Assembly (NCBI GenBank): GCA_964577935.1
Contig: CAZOAJ010000005.1
Span: 71,523 to 135,522 of the forward strand
Reading direction: 5' to 3'
Length of the DNA stretch: 64,000 nucleotides
From: JABDGV01 sp964577935
GTDB taxonomy: Bacteria; Chlamydiota; Chlamydiia; Chlamydiales; FEN-1388
A program made the position numbers and the translations under genes. A model generated the notes under the pieces. It was not told the DNA's origin. It did not search any database and saw nothing but the letters and a program-made list of their open reading frames with translations. Below are positions 18,401-26,141 of the stretch, piece by piece; the stretch's first letter is position 1; the number at the start of each line of letters is the position of its first letter.

Positions 18401-18697
18401 GAGCTTGATGAGGACTCGGTTCACTGTTGAAACCACTTTAAATTTGGTCTCTGGAGTAAAAATTTCATCTGCTTTTAAGCAGCCGCGTGCCATTCGATCA
18501 TCGGTAATGGCTGCTCCAATCGCTTTGAGTAACTTCTCGGGGTTGCAATCAGTGATGCCCTTAGTTCCCTGAATTTTTGGTAAATTCATGGGAATGATTA
18601 AGTTTTTGGTTAAGCTTTCCCAAGGTAAGCTTGGTTTCAAGGGCTTGGGGGTCTCAACATAGACTCGTATATCTTGTACAGTAGGAGCCTGAATCAT
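15428..18697 (-). CDS. nrdA: ribonucleoside-diphosphate reductase, alpha subunit NrdA
   Basis: NrdA reduces ribonucleoside diphosphates to deoxy forms, with the radical supplied by NrdB. The protein (about 1089 residues) carries two ATP-cone regions before residue 250 (the second begins with KIEVLRRNGKRVDWNPEKI), like other chlamydial NrdA, which suggests dATP feedback control. Core motifs include FNSGSMRPQLSSCYG, the NLCTEI segment with N-C-x-E catalytic residues and the radical-transfer tyrosines near the C-terminus (KTTYYLKN). The last residues, CESCQ, form the redox shuttle pair. I chose ATG 18697; a GTG at 18712 is the alternative. The gene lies downstream of nrdB, separated by a MITE-like element, and a methyltransferase follows. 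Confidence 0.95.
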   Translation of the reverse strand: MIQAPTVQDIRVYVETPKPLKPSLPWESLTKNLIIPMNLPKIQGTKGITDCNPEKLLKAIGAAITDDRMARGCLKADEIFTPETKFKVVSTVNRVLIKLSSSGRSCINSDEVHELCENSLLEEGETLAAKGYLLYRTQKQRRLQTSKKIEVLRRNGKRVDWNPEKIFNALYKSFLSECLEDQDEAEEADRQEAGHKATQVTQRVVHEILDSSRDVIYIEEIQDVIERQLSQLGYSTTARRYAEYRAERSHLRLLKQSQEEAGAAWPEVINSNLLARIDFALLDLDLSITRQELAHKLVVSMSPSLSETEKMHTILMNARSLIELDPEFRFFAARILLSYVYEEVLDWKIEDGIGKLKKAHQDGFLKYIERGIDQGLLSPNLKKFDLKMIAQRLNPMADLKFDFLGIMTLYDRYLLHERQEETTASNQIIDKKGKKRIEVPQFMWMRVAMGLSYNEKELEESAIAFYNLYTSKRFCSSTPTLFNSGSMRPQLSSCYGLTAGDDIGNIKTDKQGQHFPVGIFGTFMNCAHLSKYAGGLGVDFTSVRGTGSHIRGTNGESLGIVPFLKIMNDTALAVNQGGKRRGVVCVYLESWHNDIEEFLELRKNVGDDRRRTHDMHTANWIPDLFILRAIRGQDWTLFRSNEVPGLHDAFGQKFKDLYEHYEQLAQEGKIYGKKIRAAVLWKKMLSALYETGHPWITFKDPCNIRSPQDHCGVIHNSNLCTEITLNNSDDEHFVCNLGSLNLASFVKADGTIDKDDLAKTIQTAVRMLDNVVDINFYPTIPARDSNMRHRPIGMGIMGWQDMLHMMKIPFESDQMLTLADELMEFIAFNAYMGSCMLSKERGAYSSFKGSKWDRGLMPLDTLEMLEKERGVALDVNKNSKMPWDELREKIKKFGMRNSNVLAIAPTATISNIMGVSTSIEPDFRHIYSKSNLSGEFLSVTPQLVQALKQLGLWNKDMLEELKYNKGELDGIESIPFGVRTQFKTAFKIDPLWLLKAAAVRQKWIDQAQSTNLFLDKPDEKMLSKIYLKAWMMGLKTTYYLKNKSASDIEDASLDIKRKRQEMQDLTKDAAMERAPKACSIADPNCESCQ

Positions 18698-18748
18698 GGA
18701 AAATCTTCTCACTTTTGAAAGTTAGAGCTGCATAATTTTTTTGATTTA

Positions 18749-18879
18749 GGGACTGTGCAAGAATAACGTGTACGATTTGACTTTAAGTGAGAAGCGCAAT
18801 AAAGGGCTTTATTGCAGCCCATCATTGCAGCCGATCTTGCTTTTCAATCGACTTGTTCAAGTTATTTTTGCACAGTTCC
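18749..18879. mobile_element. 131-bp MITE-like element with 19-bp terminal inverted repeats and TTA duplication
   Basis: The left end GGGACTGTGCAAGAATAAC (18749-18767) and the right end GTTATTTTTGCACAGTTCC (18861-18879) are inverted repeats matching at 17 of 19 positions. Both are flanked by TTA (18746-18748 and 18880-18882), a 3-base target duplication as produced by some IS5-family transposases (TNA type). Inside are an 8-bp stem CAATAAAG/CTTTATTG (18797-18814) and a repeated ATTGCAGCC, but no reading frame. The element sits between nrdB and nrdA. No transposase is in the window, so movement would need one supplied in trans. Confidence 0.75.
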
Positions 18880-18898
18880 TTATGTTGATTAAGATGTT

Positions 18899-20026
18899 TT
18901 AGACCTCAATCCCTTCGAAGAGTTCATCTTCGCTCTTCACCTCTTGGAGGTTTGATACCTTGCCATACTCAGTGACCTTTGTTTCGAAAAAGTTTTCATT
19001 TTTCTTAAGATAAATAATTTCGGCAGACCATGGGAATGGGTTGTCGAGAATTACTTCTCCTTTAGAATTTGCGATGGGTTCCCATCCTAAAGCGATCAAT
19101 CGACGATTTGCATTGTAGTGCACAAATCGGATGATTTCTTCAGGAGCAAGGCCTGCAACTGGTTGGGGAAGAAGATCATTTATAAAGCCAACTTCTGCTT
19201 CGACTCCCGCTCTCATAAAGTCGATAAGCTCTTCCTTGAATTTTGGTGTCAAGATATCAGGATTCTCTTCAAGAAGAGCCAAAAAGATTCTTCTTCCCAG
19301 TTCAATGTGATTTGACTCATCTCGTAGTGTGTATCTGAACATCTGTCCGATACCTGGCATTTTACCATTTCGCATCAGGTGAAGAATCGGTAGAAAGAGA
19401 CCGTAAAACTGGGTCCCTTCCATGATTTGGGTAATCCCGAAAATGGTCTTTGCAAACAGCTGCTTATTTTCAGTTATGCTGAGGTCGATATCACGTCTTA
19501 ATTGGGGCAAATGCGAGGTGATAACGTTGTTTTTCTTAATCACGGAAGGAAGTGATAGAAAGAGCGAAGAGACCTCGTGTGGATTTATCCCTAAAGAAGA
19601 AATCATATAGAGCAAAGACTCTGTATGAATGTTTTCTTCGTGTACGTGACGGCCCACAGCAAGCCTAAGCTCTGGCGCTGTTAAATTTTCTCGAATAATT
19701 GTTTGTGCGCAATCGCCAACGATACCCTCTGCTGCGCAAAAGTATCCTATTCCAATTCTGATGATATTTCGCTCTCGATCATTTAATACGCGGGAATCTT
19801 TCCATTGTTGAATATCATCAAACATCGGGACTTCTTGAGGAAGCCAATGGTTTGCTTCCATTTCACGGTAAATGTCGTAAGCCCACTTATATTTAAGCGG
19901 CATAACATTAAATTCCGGGCTTTTCCGGCCAAGAATTATCCGCTTTGCTTCGAACGCCTCTTTTGCTTGTTTGCCATCGAGGATGAACGTTCTTCCACCT
20001 ACTTCATATACAAAATTATCTGACAT
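18899..20026 (-). CDS. nrdB: ribonucleoside-diphosphate reductase, beta subunit NrdB (class Ic-like, Leu at radical site)
   Basis: The 375-residue R2 protein holds the dinuclear metal cofactor that starts the NrdA radical. It matches Chlamydia trachomatis R2 along its length. Metal ligands are E100 (Glu, as in class Ic, not Asp), E131, H134, E203, E237 and H240. The electron-relay residues W61 and Y232 (Ct W51 and Y222) are kept. At the radical position, four after H134, class Ia has Tyr and C. trachomatis has Phe; here it is Leu (L138, codon 19613-19615). This supports a Mn/Fe-type enzyme without a tyrosyl radical. AGAGGA lies 9 bases before the ATG. nrdB precedes nrdA here. No clear NrdR box was seen upstream. 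Confidence 0.95.
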   Translation of the reverse strand: MSDNFVYEVGGRTFILDGKQAKEAFEAKRIILGRKSPEFNVMPLKYKWAYDIYREMEANHWLPQEVPMFDDIQQWKDSRVLNDRERNIIRIGIGYFCAAEGIVGDCAQTIIRENLTAPELRLAVGRHVHEENIHTESLLYMISSLGINPHEVSSLFLSLPSVIKKNNVITSHLPQLRRDIDLSITENKQLFAKTIFGITQIMEGTQFYGLFLPILHLMRNGKMPGIGQMFRYTLRDESNHIELGRRIFLALLEENPDILTPKFKEELIDFMRAGVEAEVGFINDLLPQPVAGLAPEEIIRFVHYNANRRLIALGWEPIANSKGEVILDNPFPWSAEIIYLKKNENFFETKVTEYGKVSNLQEVKSEDELFEGIEV

Positions 20027-20391
20027 ACCATCCTCTAAAAAAGCCTAATTAATTCTTGCAAAAAAACTTCTCTGTATCCCTGCTTTCAAAGCTCCTGTGG
20101 AGTGCAATTACCCACGTGACAGGAAGTAGAAAATTGTGCCGGATCTTAACATAGCTGCCCGATTTTTTCGAAAGCTTAGTCGTGTTTTTTTGCCTATCAC
20201 GAATAAATCGGGTGATACCTTCAGTTGATATTTCAATAAGCGGAATATTGATGTCTTAGTCGAATGATTTAGACCAAAAAAAACATAGATATTCAACCGG
20301 GTAAGACATTCAAAACTCATAGAAGTTTTAAACATCTTACTTGAGAGGCTTGATCAAAAGCCATTGAGTTTCAACAGGATATAACGTTCAA
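20027..20391. other. 365-base intergenic region upstream of nrdB with nested inverted repeats
   Basis: No credible protein gene is present; a 75-codon frame on the - strand (20108-20335) has no family features. Inverted repeats are CCCGATTT/AAATCGGG (20158-20165 and 20205-20212), TCGTG/CACGA inside it, and an overlapping TATCAC/GTGATA (20195-20200 and 20212-20217). These pairings partly exclude each other. They lie 130-190 bases upstream of the nrdB start. No strong promoter was identified. Confidence 0.4.
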
Positions 20392-21813
20392 TTATGCTTT
20401 CTCTCTAGATCCGAGCCAGAGAGCTGCGCAGTTTAACCCAAAACCGGGAATCATGGAAGGGATTGGACCTAAGATATCATAATTTATGAGAAAGCCGTTT
20501 ATAGTAGGCCAGAGAGCTGATACTATTCCACCAGTTAATACCCCGCAAAGAGCTCCTCGATTTGTGACTTTTGGAAAATAAAGCGCCGCAATGACAAGTG
20601 GTGCAAATGATGATCCAAGTCCTGCCCATGCAAAATAAACAGTATCCATAATCGTAGAGCTTCTCGAAAGTGCGATCCAGAATGAACAAGCTGCAATTAA
20701 GATGGCTGCACTTCGAAATAAAACAGTGGTTGAAAAACGAAGATTGCATCGCTTTAGTATTTTTGGAAGTACATCTTCAGACGCAAAAGACGCTGCGGTT
20801 AAGATTTGGGAATCCATAGTCGAAATCGTGGCTGCAACAATGCCGCAAAGAACTATGCTTGCGGTTAACGGATGAAACAAGTGCTTTGTGAGTTCGACGA
20901 AGATAAGCTCTGCATTATCAATTCCGTTTCTAAAATAAGCAATACTGACAAGGCCTACTCCCATAGATCCTATAAGGGTTAGAAGTTGCCAGCTAATGCC
21001 AACATATTTGGATTTGACCAGATCTTTTGTGTTCTTTATGGCCATGAATTTTGTAATAATGTGAGGCATGCCAAAATATCCTAAGCCCCAACCAAAAAAT
21101 GGCAGAAGAATCTCTCTCCAAGAATCGATCTGGAATAGATTTAAGGAAATTTGAGCTTTATGAGCCGCCTGCTCGATGGCTGTCATTCCTCCCACATGAA
21201 AATAGCCTAAAATTGGCACAATCATGATCGCGACCATGAGAAAGAGTGCTTGGAATAGATCTACCCATGCGACGCTTACAAGACCGCCGATAAAGGTATA
21301 TCCGACAACAACGCTTACGGAGACTAGAAGTCCTACTACATAATTAATTTCGAAAAGTGATTCAAAAAGGAACCCAATAGATATCATCCCTGCTGCTAAA
21401 TAGTAGGTTAAATAGAGAAGAGCTATCAATCCGGTAATAAATCGCAGCTGTCCTGAAGTGTCCTTAAATCGGCGTTCAAAAAATGTTGAAAGAGTCAAGG
21501 CTTGAAGAGCTTCGGTTTGAGCTCTTAGCCTTGGAGCAATATATTGCCAGTTAGCGTACATGCCGAATACAAGAGCCAATACGACCCATACTTGAGGCAT
21601 GCCTCCTGCATAGACACTCATCGGAAAAGCCATAAAGAGCCATGCGCTCATATCGCTTGCTTGTGCTGAAAGAGCTGTTACCCAGAAATTGAGAGATCTA
21701 TTACCTAAAATCAGGTCTTCAGATGCAGAACTGTTTTTTTTCTTAAAATAGGCTCCCACTGCAAAAAGTAGGACAAAGTAGGTGATAAAAGATGTCGCAA
21801 AAGCGAATTTCAT
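20392..21813 (-). CDS. putP: sodium/proline symporter PutP (SSS family)
   Basis: The 473-residue protein has about 12-13 hydrophobic helices and matches the sodium:solute symporter family, closest in pattern to PutP. Diagnostic segments are SALSAQASDMSAWLFMAFP (helix 2, with the Na+/proline-binding Asp and Ser region), FGWGLGYFGMPHIITKFMA near the middle, and ATISTMDSQILTAASFASEDV in helix 8. It would bring host proline into the cell with Na+. The start is ATG with a weak GGAT upstream. It lies alone between two long non-coding stretches. No proline dehydrogenase is nearby, so proline is probably used for protein synthesis or osmotic balance; this is inference. Confidence 0.92.
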   Translation of the reverse strand: MKFAFATSFITYFVLLFAVGAYFKKKNSSASEDLILGNRSLNFWVTALSAQASDMSAWLFMAFPMSVYAGGMPQVWVVLALVFGMYANWQYIAPRLRAQTEALQALTLSTFFERRFKDTSGQLRFITGLIALLYLTYYLAAGMISIGFLFESLFEINYVVGLLVSVSVVVGYTFIGGLVSVAWVDLFQALFLMVAIMIVPILGYFHVGGMTAIEQAAHKAQISLNLFQIDSWREILLPFFGWGLGYFGMPHIITKFMAIKNTKDLVKSKYVGISWQLLTLIGSMGVGLVSIAYFRNGIDNAELIFVELTKHLFHPLTASIVLCGIVAATISTMDSQILTAASFASEDVLPKILKRCNLRFSTTVLFRSAAILIAACSFWIALSRSSTIMDTVYFAWAGLGSSFAPLVIAALYFPKVTNRGALCGVLTGGIVSALWPTINGFLINYDILGPIPSMIPGFGLNCAALWLGSREKA

Positions 21814-22066
21814 ATTTTGATCCGTATTACGTAACTTGTTAGACGCTTAAAAAATATAGAGAGAAAAGATGATCCCGCTTAAGCGGGTGGGGGCAATACG
21901 GAAAGGGGGGTGCAAGTGCGAAAATAGCTTGCATTAATTCTACAATTATTTGTGGATACACCACTACGACAATGGTGGGCACATACAGTTAACAACACGC
22001 TAAAACTCGTTGAATATTGAACGAAGTGTAGCAAAGGTAAAAATAAATTCACATCCAAAATGCAAA
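21814..22066. other. intergenic region with a perfect 14-bp palindrome
   Basis: The stretch upstream of putP contains CCCGCTTAAGCGGG (21874-21887), a perfect palindrome that could be an operator or a short hairpin about 65 bases upstream of the putP start. A 63-codon frame on the - strand has no protein-like features. I see no RNA gene. Confidence 0.35.
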
Positions 22067-22285
22067 TCACTTTGTATAAACTTGTGCTCCAGAAACTTGG
22101 TCAATTGAAATTTCACTATTTGAGGAAATCCAAATTTCACCATTACCTGATTCGACTACAATGGGACCTGAGACATGCGTTCCATCACGAAGATCAATTA
22201 CTTGAATACCCGAATGTCCTAAACTCCTTCGGACTATTAACGATTTCAAAGAGCACCGTGTTAGAATCACTTTGTCTGAGGTCAC
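22067..22285 (-). pseudogene. possible truncated beta-helix-like protein (72 aa)
   Basis: The frame encodes short strand-turn repeats (CSLKSLIVRRS, IQVIDLRDGTHVSGPIVVESGNGEIWIS), the pattern of a small beta-helical or bactofilin-like protein. It starts at GTG with little ribosome-binding signal. The same frame stays open upstream only to 22336, where a TAA ends it, so no signal peptide or N-terminal half is present. A short frame just upstream on the same strand ends by overlapping this GTG (GTGA), which could mean coupling or a frameshift. A remnant of a longer secreted protein is my preferred reading; a real short gene is possible. Confidence 0.4.
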
Positions 22286-22387
22286 CGATATTTCTTCTTG
22301 GAATTTTGATATCCTGTCAATTCTTTTAACAATAGTTTAGCAAGTGTTTTAAAACGACTAATGCTCAAGAATTTATAAGGGTTTCAA

Positions 22388-22412
22388 GGGGAGTTTACTA
22401 CGCAAACTCCCC
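22388..22412 (-). terminator. stem-loop after the secreted propeller-like gene
   Basis: A perfect 9-bp stem GGGGAGTTT/AAACTCCCC with a 7-base loop begins 17 bases after the stop codon of the gene ending at 22429. No strong U tract follows, so termination efficiency is uncertain. Confidence 0.6.
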
Positions 22413-22428
22413 CGAAAGAGAATGTATC

Positions 22429-24129
22429 TTATGGATGAAATCGAACTACACGAGTTCCCCATGAGTTTGTATCATTGCAAAACTCTTGAATGGACCAGAT
22501 GCTGTTATTCGATGGATCTGCACTTAAAATAGAGAAATCTCCCCACCGATAGACGCTTGAGGTTTCAAGGCTGTTGTAGGGGGTTGTGCTTTTTGTATAG
22601 AGCTTGGGCTTGTGCAAAAAGCCTTTTGCATCGGAGGCGTGACGGTAGGCTACCGCCGCGTTTGCGAATGAGTTTTTACCTGCAACACTGCATCCTAAAA
22701 GCATCACCTGCTTTCTGTTGGTCATTATTGAAGGAATCCAATAGGAGAGCGGTTTTGAGGTCTTCCGTGAATCACAAAGTGTTCCATATTGCACAAGCTT
22801 TGGCTTCTCAGGGTTTTTTAAGCTAAATTGATACCATCTGCTGCCAGTGCGATCGATAGGTGCCTTTGAAGTTGGGATGGAACTTCCTTTATAATTAACT
22901 GCAATGCCATGACACGTATACAGCTTGCCATTTCGGATATGGGATTGGGATAAGCGGTTGTCGATACCATCAAGTTCTTTTAAACTGCCGCGAGCAGGAA
23001 CGCTCAAGGGTTGAGCGGTTAATGGAACTGTTATAGGTATTTCTGAAGAGATGAACAATGAATCGCTTCCTGGATTCTTGACTCGTCTGAGGTAAAATTG
23101 ATCTAACTTTCTTGGGTCGGCTGCAATAATAAACCCATCCGTTTCATCTTCGTCAAAATTTGTGGCGCCTTGAGGTGTGAACATCCCGCTGAGTGATGAT
23201 GAAGCTAGGTTTCGAAATGGTGTGACTTTCAGTATATTCTTAAGAAGCGCCTTCTTGTTTAAAACAAACATGTCGGAGGTGAGGAAAGCGCCATTAACAC
23301 TATTAAATGCATTAATCCCTATATAGAGCGCATGCTTGTCCACTCCAAATGTTGGGTAGTCTGCAAAATATCCATATCCAGAAATAGAGGGGAGAGTTTC
23401 GAAGAAATAATCGCTTTGAGGAGAAATTGAGCCTGGATAAAAACTAAAAAAGTGCCATTTCGTACTATTTGAGATTTTACCGTTCTGTTTTCCATCACTT
23501 ACTGCGAGCAGAACTTGGTTATTTGCAAGGAGCTCGTGCGAGGTAGTATCTATGCTTGCATCAATGATCAGGAGGTACCAGCGGTTTGTTCGATGATCAA
23601 AAATAGCATGTGGATCGGTTGCAAAGGTTTTGGCTCCTGGAATTTGGGCTATAACTGAAGAAAAAAATGTTTCTGGAGTAAGATTGAGAATGCCGTCTGC
23701 CTTTCCTGTTTTCTTATTGAAGGAGCGGATAAATCCGTTGACAAAGGCAATATATTGCTCAGTGCCAACGCACCCGTTTGAGTCAGGAGGAGTAGATCCT
23801 GATTGGCTCAAGGTAATGGCCGTAAAATTTGGAGATAGTTCTGGGTGTGAGGCCTTAGGAACTAAATTTACTCTGTTGGTTAAGGACTGATTGAATTCCC
23901 ATTTTTTGCGTAAAACTTCATCCTTAAAACTATCCATCCCTGGGGACTTAGCTTGATATACTGCTTCTTGATATACAGCTTTCAGCTCTTCAGTAGTAGA
24001 TGCATTGAGTTCGAAAATCGTTGTTGTTTTGCCTTTCGTCCAAGCGTCTCCATATGTATCTCCATAAAGACTTTGACAAAGCAGCATTATTGAACAGATG
24101 ATTTTTAAAGGTTTTACACCGCTACTCAT
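22429..24129 (-). CDS. secreted propeller-like protein, function unknown
   Basis: The 566-residue product has a signal peptide (hydrophobic residues about 9-22, cleavage probably near SLYG). The mature part has repeated strand-rich segments such as PPDSNGCVGTEQYIAFVNG, FATDPHAIFDHRTNRWYLL, FADYPTFGVDKHALYIGINAF and the C-terminal YRWGDFSILSADPSNN. These resemble exported sialidase-fold or YVTN-like propellers, but I see no Asp-box series and assign no activity. GGGAG stands 9 bases before the ATG. It is monocistronic, ending at a stem-loop. Location outside the inner membrane is well supported; an effector or surface role is inference. Confidence 0.85.
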   Translation of the reverse strand: MSSGVKPLKIICSIMLLCQSLYGDTYGDAWTKGKTTTIFELNASTTEELKAVYQEAVYQAKSPGMDSFKDEVLRKKWEFNQSLTNRVNLVPKASHPELSPNFTAITLSQSGSTPPDSNGCVGTEQYIAFVNGFIRSFNKKTGKADGILNLTPETFFSSVIAQIPGAKTFATDPHAIFDHRTNRWYLLIIDASIDTTSHELLANNQVLLAVSDGKQNGKISNSTKWHFFSFYPGSISPQSDYFFETLPSISGYGYFADYPTFGVDKHALYIGINAFNSVNGAFLTSDMFVLNKKALLKNILKVTPFRNLASSSLSGMFTPQGATNFDEDETDGFIIAADPRKLDQFYLRRVKNPGSDSLFISSEIPITVPLTAQPLSVPARGSLKELDGIDNRLSQSHIRNGKLYTCHGIAVNYKGSSIPTSKAPIDRTGSRWYQFSLKNPEKPKLVQYGTLCDSRKTSKPLSYWIPSIMTNRKQVMLLGCSVAGKNSFANAAVAYRHASDAKGFLHKPKLYTKSTTPYNSLETSSVYRWGDFSILSADPSNNSIWSIQEFCNDTNSWGTRVVRFHP

Positions 24130-24180
24130 GGTTTCAAGACTCCCATCTAGGTAACTTTATAAGGTCAAAAAATCGATAAT

Positions 24181-24750
24181 TCAATTTACACTTAAATTTT
24201 CAGGGATCATTGCAAGGCTTGAATAACGCCCCCCCATCTCACTCAGCAGAGTGCTCCAGAGTAAGTCAGGACTTGTTTCAAATATAAACTGTTTTGTAGC
24301 CGGATATATGAACCATCCGCCATCCAAAAATTCACGTTCAAGCTGCCCTGGTGTCCATCCCGCATAACCGAAGCAAAGATGGATAGGGGAGCCGGATTCA
24401 TCAGCCAGGAGCTCCTGAAGGAATGTAAGATCCCCTCCCAGGTACACATTTTCACAAACATTAAGCATTTGCTGAGAGGTTTCAAGCTTTGAATGTAATA
24501 ACATCATCTGATTTGTTTGAACCGGTCCGCCAGCGCGTAAAGAAACGCTTTTGTTAGCGACTGTTTTGAGATTAAGAATGTCCTCAGGGAGTTCAATATC
24601 CAAAGGTTTATTAATAAGCAGTCCAAACGATCCAGTCTCATTATGCTCGCATAAAAGAAGGACTCCTCTTGCGAAGAGACCAGAATCAATCTCTGGGCTA
24701 GCTATGAGAAATTGGCCCTTTTTTACTTCTGTGGGAAGTAGATAATTCAT
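24181..24750 (-). CDS. yqgE: YqgE/AlgH family protein (UPF0301)
   Basis: The 189-residue protein fits the UPF0301/AlgH family: [10 protein letters not shown] at the start, [25 protein letters not shown] (positions about 27-51), [17 protein letters not shown], and [22 protein letters not shown] near 125-147. Length is typical. The biochemical role of the family is not settled. Its ATG overlaps the end of mlaD by four bases, so it is the last gene of the long operon that starts near 37.3 kb. Confidence 0.93.
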   Translation of the reverse strand: MNYLLPTEVKKGQFLIASPEIDSGLFARGVLLLCEHNETGSFGLLINKPLDIELPEDILNLKTVANKSVSLRAGGPVQTNQMMLLHSKLETSQQMLNVCENVYLGGDLTFLQELLADESGSPIHLCFGYAGWTPGQLEREFLDGGWFIYPATKQFIFETSPDLLWSTLLSEMGGRYSSLAMIPENLSVN

Positions 24751-26141
24751 GACGATGGTCCTTCGTTCTCAGCACCTAAAACGGTACTTACCGTTTTTAA
24801 TCGATCATCAAGGTCTTGAACATTACGCTGAAGGTCTTTGAATGATTCTGTAAATTCAAGACGCACTTTAGGATCCTTCAATGAGCCAGGGCTTTCAGCA
24901 TTTTTTTCAGCTCTTTGTAAGGCTTCATCAAGGCGTCTAAAAGACACAAATATCGTTTGCATTTCCTCATCAATGTATGTTTTTACTTGCGAGGGAGTGG
25001 AGAGAAGCTCTGCTTCCTCTATGCGGCTTCTCCTTAAGCGCTGCCATGAATTATCGAGGTGGAAGAGGAGCCCGTAATTATTGATGTCGGAGAGAAGTAA
25101 GTCCGATCGATTGAGAACACGCAAGGTTCTAAAATAAGCTTCATCGTCGAGAAGTAATTTTCCAATCGTTCCCTCTCCCTTAGCGACCTTTTGTACAATC
25201 GTATCCGCTTTGTCAGAAATATCATGTATCTTACGAATCGAATCACGAATGTCATTTGTAAGCGATTCGACGGAACCAGACGAGCTTGAAAACGACTTTT
25301 CAATTGATGCAATGAGGGAAGAAAATTCATCAGATGTTTTCTGGAGGGATGCCATTAATGCGTGAATTTGCTCTGGCTGATCTATCGCTTCTGAAATAGA
25401 CTTAAGATGTGAGGATATTTTTTCAGCATTTTGAATGATGTCTGAACTAGAAAATTGCTGAACTACTCCCTTGATCGAATCCATGACATGTTCTGCTTTA
25501 TCTATTGTTCTTGAAGCGGTTCCAGGGATATCAACTTGATTGATTCTAGTGAGTAATTTGTCGAACTGTACAGAGGCATTTTCCAGAGATCTTAAGGTAA
25601 TGTTTAATCCCTCTTGGTTCTTTTGGATGACATCAGCAAGTGTATCAATCGTTTTTTCAGCTTTCTTTGCGATGTTTGTAAAGTTGCTCATAGTGTCTTC
25701 TACATTGAGACCGCTTGAAGCATATATGAGTGATCCTTGTTCTAGAAGCGCAGGTACTTTGCCAGGAGGTGCTGGCATAGGAGTAATTGCGATGAACTTT
25801 TCTCCCATTAAACCTGCAGTCTTAACGGAAATTTCGTCTGTGTCATATACGCGTACTGATGAGTCTAAGCTTAGCGTAAGCTGGTAGGGATAGATACCGC
25901 GAATTCCTTCTTCATCCCGAGAATCAACAACAGGTGATATCGAGATCACCTCACCCACGGGTTTGCCTGCAAAAGTAACCTTTGTTCCCTTGGCAAGCTT
26001 ATCTATGTTTTGAAAGCGGACATTGAGAATGAGCTTTCCGTCTCCTGGGTGGGGATGGAGAAAAAGGAGGGCGCGTATTGCCAAAAGAATGGTGAATAAG
26101 ACTACGACTCCAATCGAGATGTTCTTGTAGGCCGGTTTCAC
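24747..26141 (-). CDS. mlaD: MCE-domain lipid transport protein MlaD-like
   Basis: MlaD proteins form the periplasmic hexameric ring of the Mla phospholipid ABC system. The 464-residue protein has one N-terminal membrane helix (about 9-28), an MCE domain (about 38-120: [27 protein letters not shown] to [14 protein letters not shown]), then a long helical region (about 150-450). The long tail makes it nearer in length to PqiB-like or plant TGD2-like MCE proteins than to E. coli MlaD (183 residues). GTG start with AAGGAG 8 bases upstream; GTGA overlap with the mlaF stop. Confidence 0.9.
   Translation of the reverse strand: MKPAYKNISIGVVVLFTILLAIRALLFLHPHPGDGKLILNVRFQNIDKLAKGTKVTFAGKPVGEVISISPVVDSRDEEGIRGIYPYQLTLSLDSSVRVYDTDEISVKTAGLMGEKFIAITPMPAPPGKVPALLEQGSLIYASSGLNVEDTMSNFTNIAKKAEKTIDTLADVIQKNQEGLNITLRSLENASVQFDKLLTRINQVDIPGTASRTIDKAEHVMDSIKGVVQQFSSSDIIQNAEKISSHLKSISEAIDQPEQIHALMASLQKTSDEFSSLIASIEKSFSSSSGSVESLTNDIRDSIRKIHDISDKADTIVQKVAKGEGTIGKLLLDDEAYFRTLRVLNRSDLLLSDINNYGLLFHLDNSWQRLRRSRIEEAELLSTPSQVKTYIDEEMQTIFVSFRRLDEALQRAEKNAESPGSLKDPKVRLEFTESFKDLQRNVQDLDDRLKTVSTVLGAENEGPSS

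Noticed and set aside
20108..20335. 75-codon frame on the - strand upstream of nrdB
   Set aside because: Weak ribosome binding signal, no recognisable features, and it crosses the inverted repeats of an intergenic region.
21879..22070. 63-codon frame on the - strand upstream of putP
   Set aside because: Cys- and Ser-rich low-quality translation, no ribosome binding site, and it crosses a palindrome.
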